DNA of 48,408 nt from DASQEH01 sp038239485 (GCA_038239485.1 JBBSET010000030.1:1-48408); one strand, 5' to 3'; shown: positions 28,791-37,031, counted from the stretch's first letter. Numbers and translations are program-made. Notes: generated by a model not told the origin, from the sequence alone.

Positions 28791-29971
28791 CCGGCGCGGG
28801 TCGGCGGGTGCCGCCTCCCCAGGTGGCCGGGCTGTGGCCCGAGCCGCGGCAGGTCAACGTCAGCCGACGCACCCGGGCCTACCAACGGGGCTACGTCGCC
28901 GTGCCCTCGTTGGGCCGCCCACGGGTACTGGTGCCCTTGGGAGTGGGCGGGGCCGACCGGATGCTGACCCGTCACGGGGGAAAACACGCCGAGCGCGCGG
29001 CGCGCGCGCTGTGGCGAGCAGCCCATCGCGGCGGCATCCTCCACCTGCTCCCGGTGACGAGGGTCTCGGTGATCGCGGAGCCCGACGGAATCGAGGTCTT
29101 CCTGTCTCGCGCCCTCTCACAGCGGGTGCGTTTCGGGGTCCTGCTCGGGCCACCGAGGGCCAACATCAAGCCGGTGCTGCAGATCTTCGACGATTCGGGC
29201 GCGACCATCGCCTTCGCCAAGCTGGGTCTCAGCCCGTTGCCGGTGGCGCTGGTCCTGAACGAGGCAGCCGCCCTGGCCCTGGTCGGGCAGCGGCCACGAG
29301 AGTCGTTCACCGCGCCGAGGGTGCTGTTCAGCGGTCTCTGGCACGACGTGCCGGTCCTGGTGCAGGAGGCCCTGCCGCTGTCCCAGTCGGGGCTGGCGCC
29401 GACAGAGCCGCCCTTCGACGTGATGGCGGAGATCGCGGCAATCACGCCGATCACGAGCCGGCAGCTGGGCGACAGCGACTTTCTCACCGGAATCAGGCCA
29501 GCCGCAGGAGCCCGCTGGCACGGCGTGGACACCGGACCGATCGTTGCGTTGTACGAGGCGCTGGCGAGGCCGGCCGAGTGTGCGTTTGGGAGCTGTCATG
29601 GCGACTTCGGCCCCTGGAACATGGGGACCGACGGCACCCGCGTCGAAGTGTGGGACTGGGAGCGCTTCGACTCCGACAGCCCTGTCGGCATCGACGCCGC
29701 GCACTACCGCGCGCAGGAGGCCTTCGCGGCGCGGATGGAGCCTCGGCTCGCATGGGACGCCATCGTCGGCGACGTGACAGTGCTCTTGACCCGGCTCGGC
29801 CTGAACGCCGAGGCTGCCGAACCCGCCGCGAGCTGCTACCTCCTCGCCATCTGCTCCCGTTATCGCCGCGACGCGAGCGACAGTCCCACAGCCACCCTGC
29901 GTGATCGGGTGACCTGGTTGACAGCCGTCGCCGGCTTCGCGCTGCGATCCCTCGAGGAGACCGCCGGATGA
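28787..29971 (+). CDS. Aminoglycoside-phosphotransferase-like kinase
   Basis: The 394-aa protein starts at GTG 28787 (GTGA overlap with the polymerase gene). The C-terminal half has the APH/choline-kinase catalytic loop HGDFGPWNMG, with catalytic Asp and metal Asn, then EVWDWERFD with the second metal Asp. The N-terminal lobe is less clear: FAKLGLSPLP may hold the ATP-binding Lys, and VPVLVQEAL could be the hinge. Such kinases phosphorylate hydroxyls on small molecules or sugars. Within this locus a sugar or glycan intermediate is plausible, and a resistance role is not suggested by context. It overlaps the next gene by 4 bp. Confidence 0.75.
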   Translation: MTGAGRRVPPPQVAGLWPEPRQVNVSRRTRAYQRGYVAVPSLGRPRVLVPLGVGGADRMLTRHGGKHAERAARALWRAAHRGGILHLLPVTRVSVIAEPDGIEVFLSRALSQRVRFGVLLGPPRANIKPVLQIFDDSGATIAFAKLGLSPLPVALVLNEAAALALVGQRPRESFTAPRVLFSGLWHDVPVLVQEALPLSQSGLAPTEPPFDVMAEIAAITPITSRQLGDSDFLTGIRPAAGARWHGVDTGPIVALYEALARPAECAFGSCHGDFGPWNMGTDGTRVEVWDWERFDSDSPVGIDAAHYRAQEAFAARMEPRLAWDAIVGDVTVLLTRLGLNAEAAEPAASCYLLAICSRYRRDASDSPTATLRDRVTWLTAVAGFALRSLEETAG

Positions 29972-30840
29972 CGACGATCCACAAGCTGATCCCCGCCGCC
30001 GTGCGTCGACCGAGCCGTCGGCTCGCGATGACGGCCGGCCAGCTGACGGCTGGAATGCGGACGCCTCCCACGTTCATCGTCGCGGGCGCCCAGCGCTGCG
30101 GCACCACATCACTGTTCCGGGCGCTGATCTCCCACCCCAACGTGCTGCGTCCGATCATGCACAAGGGGGTCAACTACTTCGACGTCAACGCGGACAAGGA
30201 CTGGAGCTGGTACCTCGGCCACTTTCCGCTCGCCGCGTGGGCACGCCGGCAAGCGGCGCCGGGACAGGGCTCGGCAGCCGTCTTCGAGGCCAGCGGCTAC
30301 TACATGTTCCACCCGCACGCACCACAGCGGATCGCCGAGGCCCTGCCCGACGTCAAGATCGTGGCGATGGTCCGCGACCCGGTCGAGCGCGCGTACTCGG
30401 CCTACAAGCACGAGTTCGCCCGCGGCTTCGAGACGGAGACGTTCGAGCGGGCCCTCGCACTCGAGGACAGCAGGATCGCCCCGGAGCTGGCCCGGATGCA
30501 GGCCGACCCGCAGTACCAGAGCCAGACGTACCGCCACCAGGCATACCGGAGCCGCGGCCAGTATGGCGAGCAGCTGCGGGTCTTCCTGGACCTCCTCGGG
30601 CCCGACAGCGTGCATGTGGTCGACAGCGAGCGGTTCTTCAGCGACGCCGAGGCGGAGTTCACCCGACTGCTCGAGTACCTGGAGCTGCCCGTCGTTCTGC
30701 CGGCGACGTTCGGCACCTTCAACGCCCGCCCAGGCTCGCCGCTGCCACCGGACGTCCAGACGGAGCTCCGGCAGCATTTCTCCTCCCACGATGACGCGCT
30801 TGCTGGCCTGCTCGGAAGGAAGCTCTCGTGGATGACCTAG
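29968..30840 (+). CDS. Sulfotransferase, heparan/NDST-like
   Basis: This 290-aa protein starts at ATG 29968 (ATGA overlap). After a basic N-terminus, FIVAGAQRCGTTSLFRALISH is the PAPS 5'-phosphosulfate loop; MHKGVNYFDVN matches the KE/G-xxYF acceptor motif of heparan-type enzymes; and VAMVRDPVERAYSAYKHEF is the 3'-phosphate block. VHVVDSERFFSDAEAEFTRLLEYL is the conserved C-terminal helix. It is the clearest glycan sulfotransferase of the four. It overlaps the following Wzz-like gene by 13 bp. Confidence 0.92.
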   Translation: MTTIHKLIPAAVRRPSRRLAMTAGQLTAGMRTPPTFIVAGAQRCGTTSLFRALISHPNVLRPIMHKGVNYFDVNADKDWSWYLGHFPLAAWARRQAAPGQGSAAVFEASGYYMFHPHAPQRIAEALPDVKIVAMVRDPVERAYSAYKHEFARGFETETFERALALEDSRIAPELARMQADPQYQSQTYRHQAYRSRGQYGEQLRVFLDLLGPDSVHVVDSERFFSDAEAEFTRLLEYLELPVVLPATFGTFNARPGSPLPPDVQTELRQHFSSHDDALAGLLGRKLSWMT

Positions 30841-31604
30841 ACAGCACTTCCTTGCGCCGGCTGCCGCGCGTCCCGACCGTGGGGGGCTATCTCACCCTGG
30901 TGTGGATGCATGTCGGCGTCATCACCGTGATGACGATCATCGGTGGGCTGGTCGGCTTCGCCCTCCAGGCGCGCACCCCCACCGCGTTTGTGGCCAGCGC
31001 GTCGATCGAGCTTCCGGATGTGCCCACGTCGGTGGACCTACAGCCGGGCGATGCGGCACCCCAGCGCACGACGATCGACTCGACCGCTCAGCTGTTGTTC
31101 GCCACCCCCGTCGTGAACCGGGTGGCCGACGTGACCAACCTGACGGCCGACAAAGTACGCCAGGAGCTGAGCGTGTCCGCGTATCCGCTGAGCCGCGTGC
31201 TGATCGCGACCTTCCAAGCGCCGAGCGCCGCACTCGCCATCGCCGGAGCCGACGGGGCGGCCAAGGCGCTGATCCACGAGCGCAGGCGCGCGCTGCTCGG
31301 CCACCAGCTCCGTCCGGCGGGCCGGCTCAGCTCCCACCTCCTCCGCCTGATCAACAGGGCGAACCGCACGGTCGGGCCGTACAACCCGGTCAGCCGAAGG
31401 CTGCACGACCAGGTCGCTCAGATCCAGGCCGTGCGTCAACAGGGTCACACCGAGCACGCCCGCATCGTCGACCGGGCGTCCCCGGCCCGTCCGGTCAGCA
31501 CGCAGCCAGAGCTCACGATGACGACTGGGGCGTTTCTCGGATTCCTAGGAGGACTGGCCTACGCCTGGTGGCGCCCAGTTCGCCGCGACGCGGTCGCGCG
31601 CTGA
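30828..31604 (+). CDS. Wzz-like polysaccharide co-polymerase (short)
   Basis: This 258-aa protein starts at GTG 30828, seven bases after GGAAGGA. A membrane segment near residues 25-48 (VGVITVMTIIGGLVGFALQA) and a second near the C-terminus (GAFLGFLGGLAYAWWRP) flank an extracytoplasmic region with SAYPLSRVLIATFQAPS. This two-TM layout is that of Wzz-type chain-length regulators without a cytoplasmic kinase. Its last 60 bases overlap the 3' end of the convergent gene. It would set polymer length with the Wzy-like protein. Confidence 0.75.
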   Translation: MDDLDSTSLRRLPRVPTVGGYLTLVWMHVGVITVMTIIGGLVGFALQARTPTAFVASASIELPDVPTSVDLQPGDAAPQRTTIDSTAQLLFATPVVNRVADVTNLTADKVRQELSVSAYPLSRVLIATFQAPSAALAIAGADGAAKALIHERRRALLGHQLRPAGRLSSHLLRLINRANRTVGPYNPVSRRLHDQVAQIQAVRQQGHTEHARIVDRASPARPVSTQPELTMTTGAFLGFLGGLAYAWWRPVRRDAVAR

Positions 31605-32141
31605 CGGTCTATCGGTCTTCGACAGCACCTCGTCGACGAGGCCGCCGAACCGGCTGACGCTGGACTTCACCCGGGCGAGCGTGACGGTCTCCTCGGGCGC
31701 GCCCTCTGCCTTCTCGTCCAGAAGCTGGCTCAGCCGACGGGTGATGGCGTCCATGAACTCACTCTGGGTGGACACGGCCTCCACCACGTCAGCGCGCCCC
31801 ATCCGGGCCACGAACCGCATCTGGTGGGCGTCGACGTGCTCACCCAGGTCGGGGTTACGCGGCAAGCCGATGGGATGGATACCCACTGCGCGGATCTCAC
31901 TGATCAGGCCGGGGCCGCCGTGGCTGATCGCCACGTCGGCACGAGCGAGAAGGGCAGCAAGCTCCTCCCGCTCGAAGAAGGCCTGACCTTCAGCCACCTT
32001 CGGTGGCTGCGAGCGCCCGTGCTGCACGATGACGTCGATGTCGGGACGGGCCGCTGCCAGGATGTCGCACCATGACACCAGCCGGTCGAACGGATGATGA
32101 TCGGTGCCGACCAGGCACACGACGACTGGCCGAGAGCTCAC
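31545..32141 (-). CDS. Alg13/PssE-like catalytic subunit of a two-part glycosyltransferase
   Basis: The 198-aa protein starts at GTG 32141, overlapping the previous stop (GTGA). VVVCLVGTDHHPFDRLVSW is the family N-terminus, VIVQHGRSQPP the second strand, and DVAISHGGPGLISEIRAVG with GLPRNPDLGEHVDAHQ the nucleotide-sugar site, as in the C-terminal half of GT-B enzymes (Alg13, PssE, Cps14G). It needs the membrane partner encoded just upstream. The final 60 bases overlap the 3' end of the opposite-strand Wzz-like gene. It may be read through or may end in a short added tail. Confidence 0.85.
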   Translation of the reverse strand: MSSRPVVVCLVGTDHHPFDRLVSWCDILAAARPDIDVIVQHGRSQPPKVAEGQAFFEREELAALLARADVAISHGGPGLISEIRAVGIHPIGLPRNPDLGEHVDAHQMRFVARMGRADVVEAVSTQSEFMDAITRRLSQLLDEKAEGAPEETVTLARVKSSVSRFGGLVDEVLSKTDRPSARDRVAANWAPPGVGQSS

Positions 32142-32596
32142 AGCAGCTGTCCGATCAGCACGCTGTTGCGGTACAGCGCCCGCTGTTCGTCCCACTGCAC
32201 GCACATCAGGGTCGTGAACGGCGCACACAGTCGACCGGTCAGGGTGGCTGAGTCGATCCGGTCGTACACCTCGATGTACGCCGTCGGGATCCGCAGCAGC
32301 CACGCGAAGATGAAGAACGGGAGGGCGACTCCGGCTCCGGTCGAGACGATCAGGTCGGGCTTGACCGACCGGACCGTCCGCCAGGCGAGGGCTGCGTTCC
32401 TGAGCAGGTTGGGGATGTGGCGAGTCGTCGGTCCATGCGCCCAGATCGTGACCTCGTCACGCAGGAGAGAGGTCGCATCCGGGGTGTCGAAAGTTACCCA
32501 GGTGCGCTCATGATCGACCCACCAAGGGCGTAAAGCCCATAGTTGCGCCAGATGCCCACCGCTGGAACCCACGAGCATGACGCTGCGCTGTTGCAT
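32138..32596 (-). CDS. Alg14/PssD-like membrane-anchor subunit of a two-part glycosyltransferase
   Basis: The 152-aa protein begins SVMLVGSSGGHLAQLWAL, the hallmark of Alg14/PssD/Cps14F. HGPTTRHIPNLLRNAALAW and STGAGVALPFFIFAWLLRIP (membrane-associated) follow, then YIEVYDRIDSATLTGRL. It recruits the catalytic partner, encoded downstream with a 4-bp overlap, to the membrane to add a sugar to a lipid-linked intermediate. The pair is on the opposite strand from the rest of the locus. Its divergent neighbour at 32658 shares a 61-bp intergenic region. Confidence 0.88.
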   Translation of the reverse strand: MQQRSVMLVGSSGGHLAQLWALRPWWVDHERTWVTFDTPDATSLLRDEVTIWAHGPTTRHIPNLLRNAALAWRTVRSVKPDLIVSTGAGVALPFFIFAWLLRIPTAYIEVYDRIDSATLTGRLCAPFTTLMCVQWDEQRALYRNSVLIGQLL

Positions 32597-32657
32597 CTTC
32601 TCCGCCCGGTCCCTTCAATAACATCCCCATTGACTGCTGCGATGCTACTCTTTTGGG
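32597..32657. promoter_or_regulatory. Divergent AT-rich promoter region
   Basis: This 61-bp region is clearly richer in A/T than the window. TACTCT (32646-32651, pattern TANNNT) lies six bases before the GTG at 32658, and no Shine-Dalgarno is visible there; this spacing is typical of actinobacterial leaderless transcripts. TTGACT at 32630 is too close to be its -35. The other gene's promoter is not obvious. Confidence 0.4.
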
Positions 32658-34055
32658 GTGGATCTCGGAGGGTTTCAGGACAAACGGTCGAACAGACTAC
32701 GTGATTCCCTGCGCTACAACTGGGTGATCGTAGTACTATGTATGGCTCTTGGAGTGGTGGCTGGTCTGGCACTTGCCGGCGCAAAGCCGGTTACGTACAG
32801 TTCGGCGACAACACTTTTAGTGAATCAAATACCCGGTAACCCGTATACCCCCGACTCGAACAGCTCTGACACGCTCGCGATGCTGCAGACCGAAGCGGTT
32901 GCCGTCACCTCCCAAGACGTCCTCCAGAAGGTCGAGGCCAACGTCGGGTCGGCTGTCACGGCTGTCGGCCTTCGTCAGAACACCTCGGTCGCTGTCCCAC
33001 CGAACACCCAGGCCCTCCAGATCAGCTACACCAGCAAGAACAGCCAGCTCTCGACGCAGGTGGTCAACTCGATCGCCACCGCGTACCTGGCCGCCCGTCA
33101 GGCGCAGGCCACGGCGATCATCTCATCCCAGGTCGCCAACCTCACGACTCAGCTCACCAGCGCCCGCACGGCGCTGAAACGGGCGAACGTCACGCACGAC
33201 CCCAACGCGTCCTCGATCCGTGCCTCGATCATCGACCTCCAGAGCCGGATCGCGACCGCGCGGGCGCAGCCCACCAACCCCGGCCAGGTACTCACACCGG
33301 GATCAGTCCCGAGCGGCTCACCGACGAGCCACCTGGTGATCTTCGCCATCGCTGGGCTGATCCTCGGCACCCTCGTCGGCCTCGCGGCGGCGGCGTGGCG
33401 TGAGCGGCGCAAGGACCTGGTCAGGTCGATCGACGACCTCGACGAGTACCCTCTGGGCGCACCCGTCACCGCGGTCAACGGCAAGGAGCTGGACAACCGC
33501 TCTCTGCGGCAGCTCCGGATGCGGCTGTCACCTCAGACCGACAGCCAGGTCGTCGCCCTGGTGGGCACGTTGCCCGGGGAGTCGCTGAGGTTCGGGGTGC
33601 TGCTCGGCAGCTCCTTCGTGGGTGGCGACACGGCGGTGGCCCTCATCGACGGCACCGGGACTGATCCCGGCCACCACGACCCGCTGGGGTTCGACGACAA
33701 GCCGGGCCTCGCGGAGTCACTGATCGCGGACACACCGCCGACGTGCTACACGGTGGAGAAGAACTTCGACTACCTGCCGGCCGGCCAGGATCCCGACTCG
33801 GCCTCGGAGTATCTTGTGGACCCGTACGCCCGGGCCATCCTCAAAGGCGTAGCCGACGACCACGACCTGACCATGATCGCGTGCATGCCGCTCGAGACCA
33901 TCGAGGGCGAGGCGTTGGCGCGCTCCGCGGGAGGCGTGGTCCTGCTGGTTCAGCTCAACAAGACGACCCACCATGCGTTCAGCCTTACCCTGAGAACCCT
34001 CAAGAGCCAAGGCTTCGCGCTCCTCGGAGTGTTCGTCCTGCCGATCAAGCTGTGA
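32658..34055 (+). CDS. Wzz-type co-polymerase fused to a degenerate BY-kinase-like domain
   Basis: The 465-aa protein starts at GTG 32658. A first membrane segment (WVIVVLCMALGVVAGLALAG, about 22-41) and a second (LVIFAIAGLILGTLVGLAAA, about 225-244) flank a coiled periplasmic-type domain. The cytoplasmic part follows bacterial tyrosine kinases in outline: VALVGTLPGESLRFG where a Walker A (GEGKS/T) belongs, then VALIDGTGTDPG where the VLLIDADLR motif belongs. The P-loop Lys is gone, and the C-terminus lacks a Tyr cluster. I infer an inactive, perhaps scaffolding, kinase domain. The first 50 codons use unusually many A/T-ending codons. Confidence 0.82.
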   Translation: MDLGGFQDKRSNRLRDSLRYNWVIVVLCMALGVVAGLALAGAKPVTYSSATTLLVNQIPGNPYTPDSNSSDTLAMLQTEAVAVTSQDVLQKVEANVGSAVTAVGLRQNTSVAVPPNTQALQISYTSKNSQLSTQVVNSIATAYLAARQAQATAIISSQVANLTTQLTSARTALKRANVTHDPNASSIRASIIDLQSRIATARAQPTNPGQVLTPGSVPSGSPTSHLVIFAIAGLILGTLVGLAAAAWRERRKDLVRSIDDLDEYPLGAPVTAVNGKELDNRSLRQLRMRLSPQTDSQVVALVGTLPGESLRFGVLLGSSFVGGDTAVALIDGTGTDPGHHDPLGFDDKPGLAESLIADTPPTCYTVEKNFDYLPAGQDPDSASEYLVDPYARAILKGVADDHDLTMIACMPLETIEGEALARSAGGVVLLVQLNKTTHHAFSLTLRTLKSQGFALLGVFVLPIKL

Positions 34056-35608
34056 CTCAGCCGTCTCCGGCGTCCTTCGCCGGAGATCCGATGCGGCAGA
34101 TCGCGCGAGGCAGCCTGCTGAGCGGTATCGGCGCCCTCGCAGCCGCGTTCGGGGGGGTCGGACTCACTCTCGTCGTCACCCGCTCCTTCGTTCCGGCGCT
34201 GGCCGGGACGTTCTTCGCCGGGACGGCGTTCTTCCTCATCGTCGGTTCGCTGGCGCAGCTCGGCACTGACGTGGGGCTGGTCCGCTACGTGTCGGCCCAG
34301 TCGGCCACCGGGCAGGACCGGCTCGTCCAGACGCTGCGCGTCGCGCTGATCCCAGTGCTCGGTGCCTCGACCGTCTGCGCTGTGCTGATGTATCTCCTGG
34401 CGCCGAAGCTCTCCTCCTGGATCGGGAACCCCTCGGTCTTCGTCCAGACCACCTCGATCCTGCGGGCGCTCGCGTTCTTCGTCCCGGTGGTGTCCCTTTA
34501 CACCTCTCTCCTCGCGGCCACGCGAGGACGGGGAAGCATGCGCGCCACCGTGGCCATCGACGCGCTCTTCCGCACCGTGGCGCAGCCGGTGCTCCTGGGC
34601 GCGACCATCCTCCTGGACTGGAGCCCAGCTGCGGCAGCGGTCGCCTGGGCGATCCCCTACGCGGTAGGGGTCGCGGTATGTGCCGTCATCCTGTGGCGCC
34701 GGGCGGGACGGTCCGGCCGGAGCCCCGAGGGCGCCGGCCACGAAACGGCGCCGGGTACGCGTGCGGACCGCGCCGGCTTCGCCCGGGACTTCTGGGGCTT
34801 CACCGCGGCTCGGGCCGTGTCCGGTGCGATCATCATGATCTGGCGTCGCTTCGACGTGCTGCTCGTCGCGGCGATCTCCGGCCCGGCCGACGCGGCCATC
34901 TACACCGCCGCAACCCGCTTCCTCGTCGTCGGCAGCCTGGCGATCCAGGCGGTGCAGATGACCGTGAGCCCCCAGCTGAGCCGGATGTTCGCCCAGAACG
35001 ACGTGCCCGGCGCTCGCAAGATCTACTCCACCTCGACGCTGTGGACGATGACATTCGCCTGGCCGATGTACATCGTGTCCGCCTCGGCAGTGAGTCTCGT
35101 GATCCCCGTCTTCGGGTCGCGTTACGCAGCCGGCGCGAACTGTGTCATCGTGTTGTCGGCCTCGATGCTGGTGGCTACCGCGTGCGGGAGCGTGGACGCA
35201 GTCCTGCTGATGTCGGGCAAGAGTCTGGTGAGCCTGGCCAACGCTGCCCTCACCCTCGGCGTGAACGTCGGGCTCGACCTGCTCCTCATTCCGAGGTTCG
35301 GCATCCTGGGCGCCGCGACCGGATGGGCGGTGTCCATCGCCCTGCGCAACGTGCTGGCGCTGATCCAGATCAACACGATGATGGGGATGTGGCCGTTCAC
35401 GCGCCACTCGGCATCTGTCGTGGCGGCGTCCATCGCGTGCTTCGCCGTGGTGCCCGGCCTGCTCTCCTGGGGGGCGGCACCGAACCGGTGGCTGCTCCTC
35501 AGCCTTGCCCTCGGGACCTGTGCGTACATCGCCTGGGCCTACCAGGACCGCAAGTCGCTCCAGCTCGACACGTTCGTCGGATCGCTGCGACGACGAAACC
35601 AGCGATGA
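34052..35608 (+). CDS. Wzx-like polysaccharide flippase (MOP superfamily)
   Basis: The 518-aa membrane protein starts at GTG 34052 (GTGA overlap). It has about 14 hydrophobic segments, beginning with RGSLLSGIGALAAAFGGVGL, and the MOP-type block VRYVSAQSATGQDRLVQTL. In the second half, DVLLVAAISGPADAAIYTAA and NVGLDLLLIPRFGILGAATG are typical of Wzx/MurJ-like flippases. It should move lipid-linked repeat units outward for polymerisation. It is coupled to the Wzz-kinase-like gene and to a short downstream frame. Confidence 0.9.
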   Translation: MTQPSPASFAGDPMRQIARGSLLSGIGALAAAFGGVGLTLVVTRSFVPALAGTFFAGTAFFLIVGSLAQLGTDVGLVRYVSAQSATGQDRLVQTLRVALIPVLGASTVCAVLMYLLAPKLSSWIGNPSVFVQTTSILRALAFFVPVVSLYTSLLAATRGRGSMRATVAIDALFRTVAQPVLLGATILLDWSPAAAAVAWAIPYAVGVAVCAVILWRRAGRSGRSPEGAGHETAPGTRADRAGFARDFWGFTAARAVSGAIIMIWRRFDVLLVAAISGPADAAIYTAATRFLVVGSLAIQAVQMTVSPQLSRMFAQNDVPGARKIYSTSTLWTMTFAWPMYIVSASAVSLVIPVFGSRYAAGANCVIVLSASMLVATACGSVDAVLLMSGKSLVSLANAALTLGVNVGLDLLLIPRFGILGAATGWAVSIALRNVLALIQINTMMGMWPFTRHSASVVAASIACFAVVPGLLSWGAAPNRWLLLSLALGTCAYIAWAYQDRKSLQLDTFVGSLRRRNQR

Positions 35609-35772
35609 GCCCACAACGCCGCCCGCGTCCGCACATTCTGTTCTCGTTCTCGCACGAGCCTGAGGGGACTGCTTCCCGGAGACTCGGAAATCCACGTCTG
35701 TTCCATCGCCGCTGGAATATCAGTTCGCACTTTTTCGGGATCACGCAGCGATCCGCGTTACGCGCTGAATAG
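35605..35772 (+). pseudogene. Truncated 55-aa reading frame after the flippase gene
   Basis: The ATG at 35605 overlaps the flippase stop (ATGA) and opens a 55-codon frame starting MSPQRRPRPHILFSFSHEPE. Such a coupled start looks like that of a former downstream gene, with the first 20 residues like the first strand of a GT-B-type glycosyltransferase. The later part drifts to less biased codons and stops early. I treat it as a truncated gene remnant; a genuine small protein is possible. Confidence 0.4.
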
Positions 35773-35963
35773 CATCCGGGCGACGCCTACATCGACAATG
35801 GGGCCAGTGCCGCCTACGACTGGTACAAGTGCAGCGGGCAAATGGCTCTCTCTCTAGAACCGTGCCGCTTCGACACCGGCATTCGCCAAGGCCCATCACA
35901 GGTCTTGCGCGCCGAATGGGCGAGCCAGTCGAGTCTTCTCCTACCAGACCCCGACGCCTCGGA
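35773..35963. other. Region without an intact gene; short coding-like relics
   Basis: On the plus strand, 35773-35844 reads HPGDAYIDNGASAAYDWYK in a frame with strong G/C third positions but no start. On the minus strand, a second frame with similarly biased codons ends at 35941 with the sequence HLIRGVGVW. Both look like decayed coding pieces. No RNA gene or clear terminator is visible. Confidence 0.35.
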
Positions 35964-37031
35964 TCAGGTGCCATTGGAAGCTGAATTCGCCGGGCGATTT
36001 CCGGTCCTTCGCGTCGACGGGGCAGGACCGGAAGAATTTCTGTGGCTCGAAGGCGTCGGCGGGTGACGCGCCGTGCGGATGTGGGCGACATCCTTTGACT
36101 GCAGCAGCTGGGAGAATACGGGGAAGGTCTCGGCATCGAGCTCCCACGTCCCGTCGCGCGTATTGCGGTTCGAGTTGAAGTAGGCCATCGCCACAACGTT
36201 CCCGTGGACAGCGTCGTCGAACGCGTCCTGCATCCACCCGGCCGCGCGTCCGGGCTGTGCCGGGTCGGTGCGGCATCCGTACTCACCGACCAGGATCGGC
36301 CGGCCTGCGGCTTCATGCTCGGCCAGCGCCAGCCGCTCCGAGAATGGCTGCCATGGCTTTCCATTGGTCGGCGACCACGGGTTGTACAGGTCGAGTCCGT
36401 AGATCGCGGCCCGTTCGACATTCCACTCCTGCGGTTCTCGAGATGAGCTGGGGTTGAACGACCAGGAGCTGAGGACCGGGACCACTCGAATGTTGTTGCC
36501 AGCCATCGCAGCGCGGGCCAGCGCGGCGTCCTGCATCGCCACGTAGTCCGCTGGGGTGCCGTAGGTGGCAGTGTCGTCTTCCGGTTCGTGGTGAACGATC
36601 AGGAACACCGGTCCCGGAAGCCGGCTCAAGGGCTCGACCAAGGCGTCCAGCCACGACGTGTTGGCGGCCGTTGCCGCCCAGCTGCCAGGTGGCTTGATGG
36701 AGACGAGGGGTGCCCGGCCGGCGTGGATGTCGTTGCCTGCCTGGGTGACCAGCTCAGCCTCCGACCCGGCTTCGAAGAACGACCGATAGCAGGACAGCGT
36801 CGAACCGAGCCGGGCCTCGAAGGAGTCCAGCCGGTCTGGTGGCGTTGCCGCCCCGTAGAACACCTTCCTGGTGGTGACGGGGAGCGTGGAGAGTCCGGAG
36901 CTGGCGGGAGGTGTGGCGGAGCTACGAGGATCTCCTCCACAGGCCCCCAGCACCGCGCCGCCTGCGAGGGCGAAGAAGGTTCGCCGCGTCAGTGGGAATG
37001 GACGTCGGCGGACCATCGTGCGTCTCGACAT
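35964..37031 (-). CDS. GH26-like secreted lipoprotein, probable Tat substrate
   Basis: The protein is about 355 aa from ATG 37031; the ATG at 37058 is an alternative. The N-terminus has a twin-arginine-like PLTRRTFFALAGGAVLGAC, ending in a lipobox, so it is probably an exported lipoprotein. The body resembles family 26-type glycoside hydrolases: IVHHEPEDD with the likely acid/base Glu, WSFNPSSS, YNPWSPTNGKPW, and ILVGEYGC with the likely nucleophile Glu. Recognisable sequence ends near SKDVAHIRTA (about 36075). The last 35 residues are Pro/Ser-rich, while another frame looks more coding there, so a frameshift near the 3' end is likely. It may trim or modify the polysaccharide. Confidence 0.75.
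   Translation of the reverse strand: MSRRTMVRRRPFPLTRRTFFALAGGAVLGACGGDPRSSATPPASSGLSTLPVTTRKVFYGAATPPDRLDSFEARLGSTLSCYRSFFEAGSEAELVTQAGNDIHAGRAPLVSIKPPGSWAATAANTSWLDALVEPLSRLPGPVFLIVHHEPEDDTATYGTPADYVAMQDAALARAAMAGNNIRVVPVLSSWSFNPSSSREPQEWNVERAAIYGLDLYNPWSPTNGKPWQPFSERLALAEHEAAGRPILVGEYGCRTDPAQPGRAAGWMQDAFDDAVHGNVVAMAYFNSNRNTRDGTWELDAETFPVFSQLLQSKDVAHIRTARHPPTPSSHRNSSGPAPSTRRTGNRPANSASNGT

Noticed and set aside
28787..29971. Reading the APH-like protein as an antibiotic-resistance gene
   Set aside because: Its coupling to polymerase and sulfotransferase genes points to glycan metabolism; the catalytic loop alone does not show drug activity.
33950..35695. Minus-strand 581-codon frame opposite the flippase
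   Set aside because: Its composition is charged and low in hydrophobics, typical of a reverse-strand reading of a membrane protein gene.
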